NCBI GenBank assembly: GCA_013215505.1
Contig: JABSQZ010000007.1
Location: forward strand, 1 to 64,000
Source of the DNA: Oceanospirillaceae bacterium
GTDB lineage: Bacteria > Pseudomonadota > Gammaproteobacteria > Pseudomonadales > Balneatricaceae
Length of the DNA: 64,000 nucleotides
Direction: 5' to 3'
A program made the translations under genes and the position numbers. Positions 17,572 through 27,744 of the stretch are shown one piece after another (within the stretch, counting starts at the first letter, position 1; every line of letters begins with the position of its first letter). The notes below the pieces were generated by a model. The model worked only from the letters and a program-made list of their open reading frames with translations, did no database searches and was not told the origin of the DNA.

Positions 17572-19905
17572 TTAACCCCTTAACTGTTTAAAATTGCTAA
17601 AACCTTTTTGCTGTTGCAGCCATTTATTCAATTCAGCTATTGGCTGTGGCCTACTGATAAAATATCCTTGAGCTTTCTCACAACCGTGCTCTGCCAACCA
17701 GTTGAGTACAAACTCATCCTCAATGCCCTCGGCAACCACTGTTAGCCCCATGTTATGCGCTAACTCAATGGTTGAGCGGACGATAATTTGATCATCGTTG
17801 TCCGACTCAAGTTTCTGTACAAAAGACCTGTCAATTTTAAGCTCGTGCACCGGCAGCTGTTTTAACTGAGCCAGTGAGGAATATCCAGTGCCATAATCAT
17901 CAATTGACAGACAAAAACCTAAATCCTTAAATTTTTGTAGCACCGCAATCGCCGCCTTCGGATCTTCGACTACCGCACTTTCGGTGACTTCCAGGGTTAG
18001 TTTATTGGCGGGCACATTTGCACTTTTCAGGGTATCGCTGATGTAGTCAAAAAACTCTGGGTTGCGCAGATCTTGCGCGGAAATGTTGACCGCGATATTT
18101 AGATCTATGCCCTGTTGCAACCAGAGACGGTACTGATCTACTGCCGCTTTAAACACCCAGTGAGTCAGTGCATTGATCTGCCCGGTTTGCTCGGCGATGG
18201 GAATGAACTTATCTGGCGGTACTAAACCAAATGTCGGGTGGCGCCAACGAACCAGCGCCTCCATATGGGTGACAATTCCCGAACGCAGATCTAATTTTGG
18301 TTGATAGTGCAATTCCAGTTGTTCACCACTGACCGCATTTTTAAAATCATTCATTAAGCTTAAGCGCTCGACTGTATTAGTTTCCAGGTCGGCAGTGTAT
18401 ACCTGCAGTTGCAGGCGGTTTCTACGGGTGTGATGCAGTGCGGTATCGGCCATTTGCAATAACCGTTGAACATTATCACAATGCCCTGGATAGTTGGCAA
18501 TACCTATTCTGCACTGCATTTGCAGCGAAAAATCCCGGTGTTCATAAGAAGTTTCCAGGGCTGTTTCAATCGCATCGGTCAAGCTCTGCTGGTTGAGATC
18601 AGGATGCACTTCACTGAGTAATATAAACTCATCTGCCCCCAAGTGAAATACATTGGCAAAGCCTGGCACTTTAACTAAACGTGTAGCAGCCTCAATAATG
18701 ATTTTATCACCGACATCGTGACCCAGAGTGTCGTTGACTTCAGTGAGTCGGCTGAAATTGAGATGGTAGATAGAAAATTTTGCCGTGCTATGCGCTAGTC
18801 TGGCCAACTCTGTCATCAACATATTGCGGTTCGGTAAGTCAGTCAGCGGATCGTGATTGGCCAAATGCACCATCGACTGCTCTCTACTGAGCACCGCCGA
18901 TTGCATCACATTGAACTCTCTGGCCAGCTGCCCCAACTCGCTTTCATCAAATTGTTTAATCTGTTGGTTATAATCGCCACTGGCGACCGTTTTAACTTGC
19001 TGTACCAACAGTTTAATCGGCTTGGTAATAGAAGCCGCTATAAAGTAAGCCCCCGCCAGTGACAGTACTAAGGTTAAAGCGATTAAGATTAATATCTGCC
19101 ACCAGCGCCCCTGCAATACTTCCACCAGATCTGCGCGCAGCGCGTACATAGCTACCCCAAACTGGGCATTATTGAACTCGGTAATCAACTGGCTCTGTAC
19201 TATGTACTGCTCGGGACTCTCGCCTTTGATTATCTGCTCGACCAGTGACAACTGTTGCTGCTCGGCAGAGGAGGCGATCATTTTCCACTGTTGACCTTGA
19301 TTGAGCATAAAGCTGGTTTCTAAACCGGTAATCATTTTATAGCGTTTGGCTAAGCGCGAGTCGATCTGGAAACCAAAGCCGACCCAGCCTATGGTTTTAA
19401 CCCCCACTTTAATCGGCGATAAGCTCAACTGGTACAAGGCACCATTGAGCTGATATAAGTGCGCTTGCGACTGGGCTTTTTGCAACCAGTTCGGATGTTT
19501 AAATGCACTGTCCATTTCAGCCCCCCTGCGCACTTTAACTTCAGCTTGGTCTCGCTGTAGCAGCAACTGGCCACTGACGATGCCCTGATCGTTAATGGTC
19601 ATTACCAAATCGGCATCAATACGCTTGCGATGATTATTCAATGCGACTAATAAGCTGCGCGAGTCCTCGTTAAATATCTGTTTGATGCCATAGTCTTTTG
19701 CCGCTGTTCTGGCAAAAGCCGTCAAGTAGTCACGGCGGCTATCATAGAGTTCGCTGAAGATGGTTTTTGCAGTGGCCAGGCGATGGGCTATTTCCTGCTC
19801 CTCCTGACTCTGCTTACCGGATAGAACTGTCCAGAGGCCTATTGACTGGACAACTAACAAAAGTAATACAAAAAATAGAAAAATCTTATTTTGTAAACTT
19901 TTCAT
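17572..19905 (-). CDS. membrane sensor with HAMP, GGDEF (GADEF) and EAL domains
   Basis: A 777-residue protein. A membrane helix (about 7-28), a periplasmic double-domain sensor region (about 30-268), a second helix (about 270-295), HAMP (about 295-350), GGDEF (about 360-515) and EAL (about 525-770). The cyclase site reads LGADEF, with Gly to Ala at the first motif position, so cyclase activity is doubtful. The EAL site is complete: MEALVRW, INVSAQDL-type Asn, EVTES, IDDYGTG, LKIDRSF, AEGIE and AQGY. It is probably a phosphodiesterase gated by a periplasmic signal. It lies 18 nt after the cupredoxin-like gene and 2 nt before the barrel gene. Confidence 0.9.
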   Translation of the reverse strand: MKSLQNKIFLFFVLLLLVVQSIGLWTVLSGKQSQEEQEIAHRLATAKTIFSELYDSRRDYLTAFARTAAKDYGIKQIFNEDSRSLLVALNNHRKRIDADLVMTINDQGIVSGQLLLQRDQAEVKVRRGAEMDSAFKHPNWLQKAQSQAHLYQLNGALYQLSLSPIKVGVKTIGWVGFGFQIDSRLAKRYKMITGLETSFMLNQGQQWKMIASSAEQQQLSLVEQIIKGESPEQYIVQSQLITEFNNAQFGVAMYALRADLVEVLQGRWWQILILIALTLVLSLAGAYFIAASITKPIKLLVQQVKTVASGDYNQQIKQFDESELGQLAREFNVMQSAVLSREQSMVHLANHDPLTDLPNRNMLMTELARLAHSTAKFSIYHLNFSRLTEVNDTLGHDVGDKIIIEAATRLVKVPGFANVFHLGADEFILLSEVHPDLNQQSLTDAIETALETSYEHRDFSLQMQCRIGIANYPGHCDNVQRLLQMADTALHHTRRNRLQLQVYTADLETNTVERLSLMNDFKNAVSGEQLELHYQPKLDLRSGIVTHMEALVRWRHPTFGLVPPDKFIPIAEQTGQINALTHWVFKAAVDQYRLWLQQGIDLNIAVNISAQDLRNPEFFDYISDTLKSANVPANKLTLEVTESAVVEDPKAAIAVLQKFKDLGFCLSIDDYGTGYSSLAQLKQLPVHELKIDRSFVQKLESDNDDQIIVRSTIELAHNMGLTVVAEGIEDEFVLNWLAEHGCEKAQGYFISRPQPIAELNKWLQQQKGFSNFKQLRG

Positions 19906-19923
19906 TAATTTAACACCTTATTT

Positions 19924-20586
19924 TCAATAGGTTGAAAGATAATCAAAGCCATCTGAATTTTCTTGATCAGGAATTTCCGCCATCCCATTGCTTAACTGGA
20001 TACTGAGGGAACTGTCGTCTCCGGTCACTGTCACCTCACGGCTGATGTTGTCGGTTTGCTCTTGCATCTGCGGATGCCAAACCAGCAGCGAATATTTTCC
20101 CGGCTGAGTAATCTTAAGTACAGCACTACCTGCGCTGTCAGTCTTAGTAAATAACGGGGTATCCACCGCTAAATAGTAACCGCTCATCCAATCGTGAATA
20201 TTACAGCCCATTAATATTTCTTCGGCACTGGGGACTATTTTTTGCCTGACTTGTTTACCGGCGCGAATCACAAAATCAAATTTATTTTTACCCAACACTG
20301 AGTAAATATGGTGGGTGATGTCATCCTGGTTACTAAACAAAATAACATTGCCAGTTTGCGCCACACTGATATAGGGAGCAAAGGCTTTATTTTTCTGCTC
20401 TATCACTAATTTATCAGTATTTTTTGGTAACTGCTGTTGCTCAAGGGGCAGTGCGTAGACCACCATATCAGCCAGTGGAGCACCCGTATTACTTAATACT
20501 TTAACCCGTAAATCGGCTGCGTAAACACTGCTACTGCCAATACCGATACAGACCATCAACAGTTTTGTTATTAACTTGGGGAACAT
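19924..20586 (-). CDS. periplasmic cupredoxin-like protein (methylamine-utilisation-protein type)
   Basis: A 220-residue protein with a signal peptide (to about residue 23, VYAAD). Blue-copper ligands are visible in order: His92/93 in DDITHHIY, then Cys128, His131 and Met134 in the MGCNIHDWM loop, all in a plastocyanin-like fold. The C-terminal 70 residues form a second beta domain resembling a carboxypeptidase-regulatory-like fold (GKYSLLVWHP). Such proteins are often annotated as methylamine utilisation proteins without proof. It heads the three-gene unit with the GGDEF-EAL sensor and the barrel; it could carry electrons or report periplasmic copper or redox state to that sensor (inference). 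Confidence 0.8.
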   Translation of the reverse strand: MFPKLITKLLMVCIGIGSSSVYAADLRVKVLSNTGAPLADMVVYALPLEQQQLPKNTDKLVIEQKNKAFAPYISVAQTGNVILFSNQDDITHHIYSVLGKNKFDFVIRAGKQVRQKIVPSAEEILMGCNIHDWMSGYYLAVDTPLFTKTDSAGSAVLKITQPGKYSLLVWHPQMQEQTDNISREVTVTGDDSSLSIQLSNGMAEIPDQENSDGFDYLSTY

Positions 20587-21126
20587 ACAATTAAATCCTG
20601 ACTCTCTGGGTAATTATTATCAAATATTAGACAAGCTTGCCGCTGAATCTTTGGTAATCGGCCACAGTTAATCTGTTGCTTATTTCTGTTTAAATCCAGC
20701 ATATTATAATAACTTACTGTTTAATAGCCCTTATGGATTCAGCTTTTAATAAACTTAGCAACATAGCCTGGACATACAATTGCCTTCATTAACAGAGCAA
20801 AATAATTAGCTTCCCGGTAGTGACAACAATAAATAGCCCCTGATCGCCGGCCTTATGTGCCCATCATCTAATAGTAGTAACACTTATTTTCAAAAATTTC
20901 TCACGGCTAAAAACTGCGCTTTATTATTTATGTACTAATCTTTAACAAAGTAGCAAAAGTGATTAATTTAACTGTGAAACATGCCAATTACAGACCTGCT
21001 GATTGCCTGCCTAAAGCAACTAAATCGAAATTTCACGTGCGGGGCCTAAGCCCGATCCGACTAAATTGCAGCAGATTTATTGGTAGGTTGCCGAATAACA
21101 CTCTGATGGATAATTGAGATATTTAT
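20587..21126. other. divergent intergenic region, cupredoxin operon / second chemoreceptor
   Basis: 540 nt without a supported gene, AT-rich. On the minus strand TATAAT (complement of 20703-20708) is a perfect -10 candidate for the cupredoxin operon, about 115 nt before its start, but no good -35 is seen. Nothing else is recognisable. Confidence 0.4.
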
Positions 21127-22818
21127 ATGAAAAAACAAGGGCTGTACTGGAAAATGGCATATCCGATATTGTTGATATTTGTCATCGTCATCAGTTTTTT
21201 AATCTATTATATCCCCAGTTACGTTGAAAAAAATATTATCCAAAGTGTCACTAAAGCCGGTGAGCAGACTGCCGGACAATTCAAAATTATCCGCGGTTAC
21301 TACACCCAAAATATTATCAAAAAAGTTTTACAAGGCAAGGAGATACGCCCGGCCATAGAGCATCAGGGGATCCCCGGGAAAATACCACTGCCCGCGACTA
21401 TGGTGCACGATTTGAGTGATTTATTAACCGAGGCAGGACTAGCGCTGAAGCTCTACAGCCCCTACCCGTTCCCCAACCGGCAATCCAGGCAGTTGACTGC
21501 TATGCAGAAAAACACCTGGCGATCACTGAAAGAAAATCCTAAACAGACCGTAGTGACAGAACAGCTGCTTGAGGGTGAAACTATTATCAGTGTCGCGATA
21601 GCCGACAATATGGTGGCGCAGGCCTGCGTTGATTGCCATAACCGACTACCAAACACCCCAAAAAACGACTGGCAGCTTGGTGATCTTCGCGGGGTCTTAC
21701 AAGTCGATACCAATATCAGCGCCGAGCTGTTGGCGGGTAAGCTAACCAGCTGGAAGCTAATTGGTTTATTAATATTAGTCCTCTTTGGCATTATGCTGTC
21801 GCTGTCGATTGTCTTTAAACAGACCATAGGAAAAAAGGTCTGGCTGTTAAATGCTGCACTGAACGATTTATCTGAAGGTGAAGCGGATCTGACCAAAAGA
21901 TTGGATGTCGATGGTAAAGACGAAGTCAGTAAACTGGCTCAGGCTTTTAATCGCTTTATCGACAAACTTAGAGGCAGGGTCGCCAACGCCTCCGAGGTCA
22001 GTAATGGGGTCGCTGACATGGCCGTGGTTATGCGCACAAAAGCCGAGCAGGCGCATGCCATAGTCTACAAGCAGAGCTTTGAAACTGAGGAGGTATTCAC
22101 ACTTCTTACAGAAATGGGCGACAATATTCAAGGGGTGGCTGAGGGTGCTTCAGCGGCGGTAGAATCTGCACGAGATGCGCATATTTCTACCGCTCAAGGT
22201 GTGCAAGTCGTCGCCCATGTGACAAAAGTGATAGGCTCTCTGGCGGACGAAATACAACAGGCCGGTGAAATCACTGATGCGCTGCGTCAGGAGACCGATA
22301 AGATTGGCTCTGTGATCGAAGTGATCAACGGCATCGCCAGCCAAACAAACCTTTTGGCACTGAATGCGGCCATAGAAGCAGCTCGGGCCGGGGAGCAGGG
22401 CCGCGGCTTTGCAGTCGTTGCCAACGAAGTCAGAGATCTGGCTGGTCGCACTCAAAATTCGACTGAAGAAATTAAGCAGATGATGGATAGCTTGCAGCAG
22501 GGGACGGAAAATGCAGTGTCGGCCATGCGCAAGAGCCAAAATATAGCGAAAGAGAGCGTTAAGGTAGCCGAAGAGGCAAACACAGCGCTGGCCAAAATCC
22601 ACGATGATATCAACATTATTATCGATCGCAATGAGGACATTGCCGCATCGACTGATAGCCAGGCCAACATGACAAACGAAATTCAAAACAGTTTAAGAAA
22701 CATGCATGACATTGCCGGGGAGGCAGCTGAAATTGCGGTAGACACCGCCAATGACAGTAAAAAGCTGGCCACTATGACTGCAGATTTACGCCAGACCATG
22801 GTGAATTTCAAGACTTGA
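21127..22818 (+). CDS. methyl-accepting chemotaxis protein with c-haem sensor domain, paralogue
   Basis: A 563-residue paralogue of the receptor at 7795, collinear over its whole length. The haem motif C167-VD-C170-H171 is at identical residue numbers, and the same [17 protein letters not shown] and [13 protein letters not shown] segments flank it. Two membrane helices, HAMP and the signalling hairpin ([19 protein letters not shown]) follow. The tips are nearly identical, while the HAMP-proximal coiled coil (about 290-340) has diverged more. It is divergent from the cupredoxin/EAL operon; both may answer related redox signals. A strong hairpin follows its stop. Confidence 0.9.
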   Translation: MKKQGLYWKMAYPILLIFVIVISFLIYYIPSYVEKNIIQSVTKAGEQTAGQFKIIRGYYTQNIIKKVLQGKEIRPAIEHQGIPGKIPLPATMVHDLSDLLTEAGLALKLYSPYPFPNRQSRQLTAMQKNTWRSLKENPKQTVVTEQLLEGETIISVAIADNMVAQACVDCHNRLPNTPKNDWQLGDLRGVLQVDTNISAELLAGKLTSWKLIGLLILVLFGIMLSLSIVFKQTIGKKVWLLNAALNDLSEGEADLTKRLDVDGKDEVSKLAQAFNRFIDKLRGRVANASEVSNGVADMAVVMRTKAEQAHAIVYKQSFETEEVFTLLTEMGDNIQGVAEGASAAVESARDAHISTAQGVQVVAHVTKVIGSLADEIQQAGEITDALRQETDKIGSVIEVINGIASQTNLLALNAAIEAARAGEQGRGFAVVANEVRDLAGRTQNSTEEIKQMMDSLQQGTENAVSAMRKSQNIAKESVKVAEEANTALAKIHDDINIIIDRNEDIAASTDSQANMTNEIQNSLRNMHDIAGEAAEIAVDTANDSKKLATMTADLRQTMVNFKT

Positions 22819-22873
22819 TTACAGCTGTTGAGCAAGCACAGTATCGATAAACGACCCAGCCATCAGAGCGCAA

Positions 22874-22903
22874 GCACTGGCAGATCATGATCTCTGCCAG
22901 TGC
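22874..22903. terminator. strong hairpin between convergent chemoreceptor and GST genes
   Basis: GCACTGGCAGA and TCTGCCAGTGC form a perfect 11-bp stem around an 8-nt loop (TCATGATC, itself palindromic). It lies 55 nt after the receptor stop and 8 nt past the GST stop, so it can serve both. A T-run is lacking; on the plus strand CATTTCAATT follows. Confidence 0.7.
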
Positions 22904-22911
22904 CATTTCAA

Positions 22912-23556
22912 TTAGACTTCTGCCACATCAATCACTTGCGCCTCTGCTTTAGCAGCAGTCAGCCAGGTCCGATATGCGGGGAGTGACAACATTTTTTGTA
23001 GATACTGGGCTACCGGCTCTGGGGTCTCAATATTATAGCTGTGCAAACGTGAAACGATCGGCATATAAAACGCGTCCATAATAGAAAATTCAGCAAACAA
23101 GAAACCGTCAGCCTCTGCATTGGCAGCCAGACATTGACTAAATATTCCCACTATTCTGTCAATATCTACCTGTGCCGCACTGGAGGGTTTAATACTGGCT
23201 ACTTCTCTGCGACAGTTCATCGGCATCTCTTGCCTAACCGCAAAAAAACCTGAGTGCATTTCACTGCACATAGATCTGGCGATGGCCCTTTGCAGCGTAT
23301 CTTGCGGCCATCCCTTACCTGCCAGGTACTGCTCATTGATATACTCACAAATTGCCAGTGAATCCCAAATACTAATGCCGCGGTCAACCAGTACCGGTAC
23401 TTTGTAATTAGGGCAGTGCACTTGCATCTGCTCGTGCATATCATCGGCAAACAGTGAGATGTGTTGCTCGCTGAAATCTAAACCAAAATGCTGCATTAAC
23501 ATCCAGGGGCGCAGAGACCAGGAGGAGTAATTTTTATTGCCCAAAATTATTTGCAT
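22912..23556 (-). CDS. glutathione S-transferase family protein
   Basis: A 214-residue GST. The N-terminal thioredoxin-like domain has the SSWSLRPWM motif with the catalytic Ser position, the cis-Pro in YKVPVLVD and the DSLAICEYINEQY glutathione-binding segment; an all-helical C-terminal domain follows (about 85-205). It resembles the YfcF-like group of gammaproteobacteria. It probably conjugates or reduces small electrophiles in the cytoplasm. It is divergent from the LysR regulator, which could control it (inference from layout). Confidence 0.85.
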   Translation of the reverse strand: MQIILGNKNYSSWSLRPWMLMQHFGLDFSEQHISLFADDMHEQMQVHCPNYKVPVLVDRGISIWDSLAICEYINEQYLAGKGWPQDTLQRAIARSMCSEMHSGFFAVRQEMPMNCRREVASIKPSSAAQVDIDRIVGIFSQCLAANAEADGFLFAEFSIMDAFYMPIVSRLHSYNIETPEPVAQYLQKMLSLPAYRTWLTAAKAEAQVIDVAEV

Positions 23557-23732
23557 GTCGAAGTCCTAAATACGGTGGTTAGTTTTTCACTAGCATAATG
23601 GGCTGATATTATTCTACCAACGAAATATTCTAATAGCTCACATCAATAAAATTGATACATATTCTCTCACTAAAGCCGCCCAAAACTGTTATCTTTATTG
23701 TTGTACATCAACCACTATTAATACGTATTATC

Positions 23733-24572
23733 ATGGATATAGAATTACTAAGAACATTTATCGCAGTCGTAGACAACGGTAGTTTTACCCGCGCCGCCGC
23801 GCAGATCTACCGCAGTCAGTCAGCGATCAGTATGCAAGTGAAGCGTCTGGAGGAGCAGTTGCAGCGGCAATTATTTCACCGCAGTGCCAGGAACTTAAAG
23901 CTCTCTCTGGATGGCCGGGCGCTGCTCCCCTACGCCCGGCAATTGTTAAAACTGCACGATGAGGCCATGGACAACATCCTCAACCGCTCCCAGGCGCACA
24001 ATATCCGCATCGGCTGCCCGGATGATTATTCACACACCTTACTGCCCGATCTGATCCAGATATTACGCCGTAAAATCCCCGGCGTGCATATCAGTTCTAT
24101 CTGTGCCAACTCCAATATTCTCAGACAGCACTTGGACAATGGCGAACTGGACATGACCATTATAACTCGCCCCGAGGGCAGCACTGAGGGCGTGCTAATA
24201 CTGCAAGAGCAAGGGGTCTGGCTGTGTAATGACCCGCAGATGATCAACCGTCGGCCGCTGCCCTTAGCGCTGTTAGAACCTGGCTGTAAATTTCACTCGC
24301 TGGTGATAGACGGCTTGCAAAAAGCCGATATCAGTTACGATTTGGTCTGCGATGCCAGTAATTGTGGATTATTAATTGAGTTGGTCAGACGCAATTTAGC
24401 GGTCAGTGTAATGGCCGCTCATACAGCACCGGATGATATGGTTAAACTAACGGCCCCAGAGGGCTTGCCAACACTGCCAGTGGCGGAGATTGTCATCTGT
24501 CTTAAAGGAGGCAAACAGCTGATTGAAGGTATTTCGCTGGAGACTATCGCCGCTGAAATGACCAGCAGTTAA
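23733..24572 (+). CDS. LysR-family transcriptional regulator
   Basis: A 279-residue LTTR starting at MDIELLRTF (23733), where the standard winged-helix domain begins (SFTRAAAQIYRSQSAISMQVKRLE); an upstream in-frame extension of 27 codons has no homologous character. The substrate-binding domain runs from about 90 to 275. It is divergent from the GST gene with about 175 nt between, the usual arrangement for a LysR regulator and its target. No clear Shine-Dalgarno sequence precedes the start. A hairpin plus T-run follows. Confidence 0.87.
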   Translation: MDIELLRTFIAVVDNGSFTRAAAQIYRSQSAISMQVKRLEEQLQRQLFHRSARNLKLSLDGRALLPYARQLLKLHDEAMDNILNRSQAHNIRIGCPDDYSHTLLPDLIQILRRKIPGVHISSICANSNILRQHLDNGELDMTIITRPEGSTEGVLILQEQGVWLCNDPQMINRRPLPLALLEPGCKFHSLVIDGLQKADISYDLVCDASNCGLLIELVRRNLAVSVMAAHTAPDDMVKLTAPEGLPTLPVAEIVICLKGGKQLIEGISLETIAAEMTSS

Positions 24573-24617
24573 GCTCAGTATTAAAGTCTGTAACGAGATA
24601 CCCAGCGTAGCCTGTCA

Positions 24618-24654
24618 TTGCCAGATAAACTCTACTGGCAACTACTTATTTTTT
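24618..24654 (+). terminator. intrinsic terminator after LysR gene
   Basis: TTGCCAG and CTGGCAA form a 7-bp stem with a 10-nt loop, followed within 7 nt by a run ending in TTATTTTTT. It lies 46 nt after the LysR stop and has the classic intrinsic-terminator layout. Confidence 0.7.
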
Positions 24655-24751
24655 CTGCGATTTGCTGTATTAAGTCTGCTTATTATCGCTATACTGGTTT
24701 GTGTTCAGTTACGGATTTTTTTGCACTCAACAGTAGTTAAGGAATGACTCA

Positions 24752-25204
24752 ATGTTCATCGTTCATGGAGAGTACCAAGTTCTAAAAAAAGACCAGCTTT
24801 GCATCGTCGAATCCAGGGGGCCATTCAATGCTGAAATGGTCCATAAATATAGCCTGGAGGTTGATCGAGTTACCCGGGAGATGCCTGAGACCTGGGGGCA
24901 AATTGTGATTATGCACAAAGACAGCTTGTTTACCCCACAAGCTGAATCCGGAATGAGTAGTGCCATTATTGCCAGAAAAGCCCGCGGTTTATTAGTGTCG
25001 GCAGTTATCATCCCTGATCCTCAAGCGCGAATGAATATCGAGGCGCAAGTCAGCAAAATTTACGACAGTGCCGGTATCAGCTACGCTTTTTTTGACGACT
25101 TTAGCGGCGCCGAGCAATGGGCACTGCAGCAGTTAGCAGAGAACCGCAGTAACCTATTAACTCGGGATTCCCCCGCTAAAACAGCTGCAAGCGCCCTGCT
25201 CTAA
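24752..25204 (+). CDS. conserved-type protein of unknown function, 150 aa
   Basis: The start at 24752 is supported by AAGGAA 8-9 nt upstream. The product is cytoplasmic and alternates beta strands and helices ([18 protein letters not shown]..., [10 protein letters not shown]..., [12 protein letters not shown]...), a pattern compatible with a STAS/SpoIIAA-like fold, but I see no diagnostic motif. The last 20 residues are low in complexity. Its stop overlaps the convergent D-serine ammonia-lyase stop by 4 nt. No functional link is evident. Confidence 0.65.
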   Translation: MFIVHGEYQVLKKDQLCIVESRGPFNAEMVHKYSLEVDRVTREMPETWGQIVIMHKDSLFTPQAESGMSSAIIARKARGLLVSAVIIPDPQARMNIEAQVSKIYDSAGISYAFFDDFSGAEQWALQQLAENRSNLLTRDSPAKTAASALL

Positions 25205-26562
25205 TCGGACTGAGACTCACGCGCTAACAATTTGAGCCCCTGTTGATAATATTTTAGCCGCTCCTCTACTGGCACCATGTCACCCCCGGTTGCCCATGCT
25301 ATATGGGTGGCATTGCCCATACTGCGCTGCAGTTGTTGCTCCTGGATATATTGCCCGGCGTTGTTGAGTAACATTTGCATGCCTATCACTCCCGCCAGTG
25401 CCGAGGGTTCCAGTGCCATTTTCTCTGTATCTGTTAAGCGTGCCAGCAGTCGATACAACTCGTCGTCGGTAAGGGTATAAATGCCGCTGAGTAGCCCCTG
25501 CATAAACTTGCCAACAAATGCTGATGGACGTCCCACTGCCAGCCCGTCGGCACAAGTCAGTCCATCTAGGTGCAAATCCTGAACACTTACCTGATCATGT
25601 AAATCGGTATACATACCCAACAACATACATGGGGCAGCGGTGGGTTCGGCAAAAAAGCAGTGTACGTGATCACCAAAGACTTGCTTTAAACCGAAGGCGA
25701 TCCCTCCCGGTGCTCCGCCGACACCGCAGGGCAGATAGACAAACAGCGGGTGTTGCGCATCCACCCGGATCTGCTGTTGCTGTAGTTGCCCCGCTAAGCG
25801 CAGCGCCGCCACCGAGTAGCCTAAAAATAAATCCAGTGAGTTTTCATCATCGACAAAGTGACTGCGCTCACTCTGCTGCGCCTGGATCCTGCCCTGCTCA
25901 ACCGCCACACTGTAATCGTCGGCGTACTCGATCACAATCACGCCTTTGTCACGCAGCAGCTGCTTTTTCCAAGCTTTGGCATCTGCTGACATATGCACAG
26001 AGACACTAAAACCCAGCTGAGCACTCATGATACCGATACTCAATCCTAAATTACCGGTTGAGCCAACGACTATGCTGTGGCGGGCAAAAAGCGCTTTGAA
26101 CTTATCATCATCGAGCACTGCATAGTCGTCTTCAACACTCAACAACCCCGCTTCTATAGCGATAGTTTCCGCGTGTTTGATCACCTCGTAAATACCACCG
26201 CGCGCTTTTACTGAGCCCGAAATTGGCAGCTGGTTATCACACTTGAGCAGCAGTCGCCCGCAAGCGCTTGCAGACCCCATTAAAGTTTGTTGAAAGTGCT
26301 CTATTGATACTAGCGGTGACTCTATAATCCCCTGATTGACTTGTGTTTGTGGGAATACTTTAGCCATGTAGGGGGCGAAGCGCTGCAATCTATCGCTCGC
26401 TGCAAGAATATCTTGCATACTCAGCGATAAGCTCAATTCTGAGAGTTTTTGCAGTTTAGGGTTACACCAAAAAACCGGTTGTTGCTTGGCCATCGGCGCT
26501 AACAATGGGTGGCTTAACAGCCAGTCGGATAACGGTTTGTCAGCAAAGTGTGTCTCACTCAT
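25201..26562 (-). CDS. dsdA: D-serine ammonia-lyase
   Basis: A 453-residue PLP enzyme that converts D-serine to pyruvate and ammonia. The PLP lysine is K119 in SGSVKARGG, which matches Lys118 of E. coli DsdA in context; [12 protein letters not shown] and [10 protein letters not shown] form the phosphate and cofactor loops, and DGLAVGRPS is another DsdA-typical stretch. The length is normal for the family. AGGATT precedes the start. No dsdC or dsdX is adjacent, so regulation is unknown. It converges with a 4-nt overlap on the unknown gene at 24752. Confidence 0.92.
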   Translation of the reverse strand: MSETHFADKPLSDWLLSHPLLAPMAKQQPVFWCNPKLQKLSELSLSLSMQDILAASDRLQRFAPYMAKVFPQTQVNQGIIESPLVSIEHFQQTLMGSASACGRLLLKCDNQLPISGSVKARGGIYEVIKHAETIAIEAGLLSVEDDYAVLDDDKFKALFARHSIVVGSTGNLGLSIGIMSAQLGFSVSVHMSADAKAWKKQLLRDKGVIVIEYADDYSVAVEQGRIQAQQSERSHFVDDENSLDLFLGYSVAALRLAGQLQQQQIRVDAQHPLFVYLPCGVGGAPGGIAFGLKQVFGDHVHCFFAEPTAAPCMLLGMYTDLHDQVSVQDLHLDGLTCADGLAVGRPSAFVGKFMQGLLSGIYTLTDDELYRLLARLTDTEKMALEPSALAGVIGMQMLLNNAGQYIQEQQLQRSMGNATHIAWATGGDMVPVEERLKYYQQGLKLLARESQSD

Positions 26563-26855
26563 GATAAATCCTATCGTCGAAATAATGTTTCAGGTAAAAC
26601 TCTATTTTTACAGCTGATTAACTTTTGCTAAACAATCCAGGCTCAGGCGTAAAACTGATCTTTTACTGGCGAAAAACAATACTGAATTTTCCTCCTAATT
26701 TAAAGGAGAATCTAATAAAAACTCCCCCTCTAAGCGATAGCAACCTGAGCGTATAATATAATTCACAGCGACCTATGGTAGATGCAGTTACGTTAGGATT
26801 CTTCTCTGCGCGCTCCAAAGCCACTCTGCCACCTGTAAATGTCGGAGGTTATTGT

Positions 26856-27536
26856 ATGTCTACAAGTTCAATTTTGGGGGTATTTGCAAAATCCCCATTT
26901 AAACCGTTACTGCAGCATATTCTGCAGATTAAAGCCTGTGTTGAACTATTGATCCCATTTTTTGAGGCCGCCAATCATCAACAATGGTCACAAGCCCAAG
27001 ACATTCGAACAGAAATTATCAAACTAGAGAACAGAGCCGATAAGTTAAAACGTGATATCCGATTATCTTTACCTACCGGGTTATTTTTACCTGTCGCGCG
27101 TGTTGATTTACTGGAGCTGGTATCAGTACAAGATCATATGGCCAACTCTGCCAAGGATATTTCTGGCGTCATTATAGGTCGTCGGCTGCAGATTCCATTG
27201 CCTATCCAGAATACTTTTATGATTTACTTGGCGCTTTGTATCGATGCCACAAAACAAGCGGCCCAAGCTATTTCAGAATTAAACTATTTGCTCGAAAGCA
27301 GTTTTAGCGGTCCCGAAGTGACTTTTGTACAGAGCCTGATCAGACAATTAGATACCACCGAAAGGGATACTGATGGGCTGCAGGTAAAATTGCGCGCGCA
27401 ATTGTATGTTCTTGAAGATAAGTTAAACCCCATAGATGTGATGTTTTTATACACTATCATGGTATGGGTTGGGGATTTAGCTGACACCGCAGAAAAAGTG
27501 GGTGCCCGTTTGGAGCTGATGCTGGCTCGCGCCTGA
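26856..27536 (+). CDS. PhoU-like (DUF47/TIGR00153) accessory protein of the Pit phosphate transporter
   Basis: A 226-residue helical protein. I start at MSTSSILG (26856), which has GGAGG 7 nt upstream; the 27 codons before it are in frame but unconvincing. The body (HILQIKACVELLIPFFEA, QDIRTEIIKLENRADKLK, LYTIMVWVGDLADTAEKVG) is the TIGR00153/DUF47 family that nearly always precedes PiT-type phosphate transporters and is related to PhoU. It probably regulates or stabilises the transporter. The transporter gene follows after 204 nt occupied by decayed copies of the transporter's own start. Confidence 0.85.
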   Translation: MSTSSILGVFAKSPFKPLLQHILQIKACVELLIPFFEAANHQQWSQAQDIRTEIIKLENRADKLKRDIRLSLPTGLFLPVARVDLLELVSVQDHMANSAKDISGVIIGRRLQIPLPIQNTFMIYLALCIDATKQAAQAISELNYLLESSFSGPEVTFVQSLIRQLDTTERDTDGLQVKLRAQLYVLEDKLNPIDVMFLYTIMVWVGDLADTAEKVGARLELMLARA

Positions 27537-27559
27537 GTTGAGTATTTTCGTAGCGATAA

Positions 27560-27744
27560 ATGAGTCATTTTTTTAGCAACTACGGCGACTTATGTTGGAG
27601 CCATCAATGAGTCATTTTTTTAGCAGCTATGGCGACTTGTTAATCATAGTGGCCACTGTGGTTGGCTTTTTTATGGCTTGGGGTATATATCGCTGCCAAC
27701 GACGTCGCCAACGCGATGGGAACTTATGTTGGAATATTCAATGA
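27560..27744 (+). pseudogene. two decayed tandem copies of the pit gene start
   Basis: Copy A (27560-27610) reads MSHFFSNYGDLCWSHQ and stops. Copy B (27607-27744) reads MSHFFSSYGDLLIIVATVVG and on to GFFMAWGI, then a 4-nt insertion relative to pit shifts the frame and it ends after 45 codons. The true gene begins at 27741 with MSLFFSDYGDLLIIVAT. Each copy ends in TGA overlapping the next ATG (ATGA at 27607-27610 and 27741-27744), so the three reading frames are chained as if translationally coupled. Between copies the sequence TTATGTTGGA recurs and supplies a GGA(G/A) ribosome site. These are products of local tandem duplication; whether the short peptides are translated is unknown. Confidence 0.8.

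Noticed and set aside
25518-26009. Rightward 163-codon frame inside dsdA
   Set aside because: Antisense shadow with Arg/His/Pro bias; dsdA is complete.
27678-27740. Earlier in-frame start for pit
   Set aside because: The added 21 codons are the out-of-frame end of a decayed duplicate, and the duplicated starts align to 27741.
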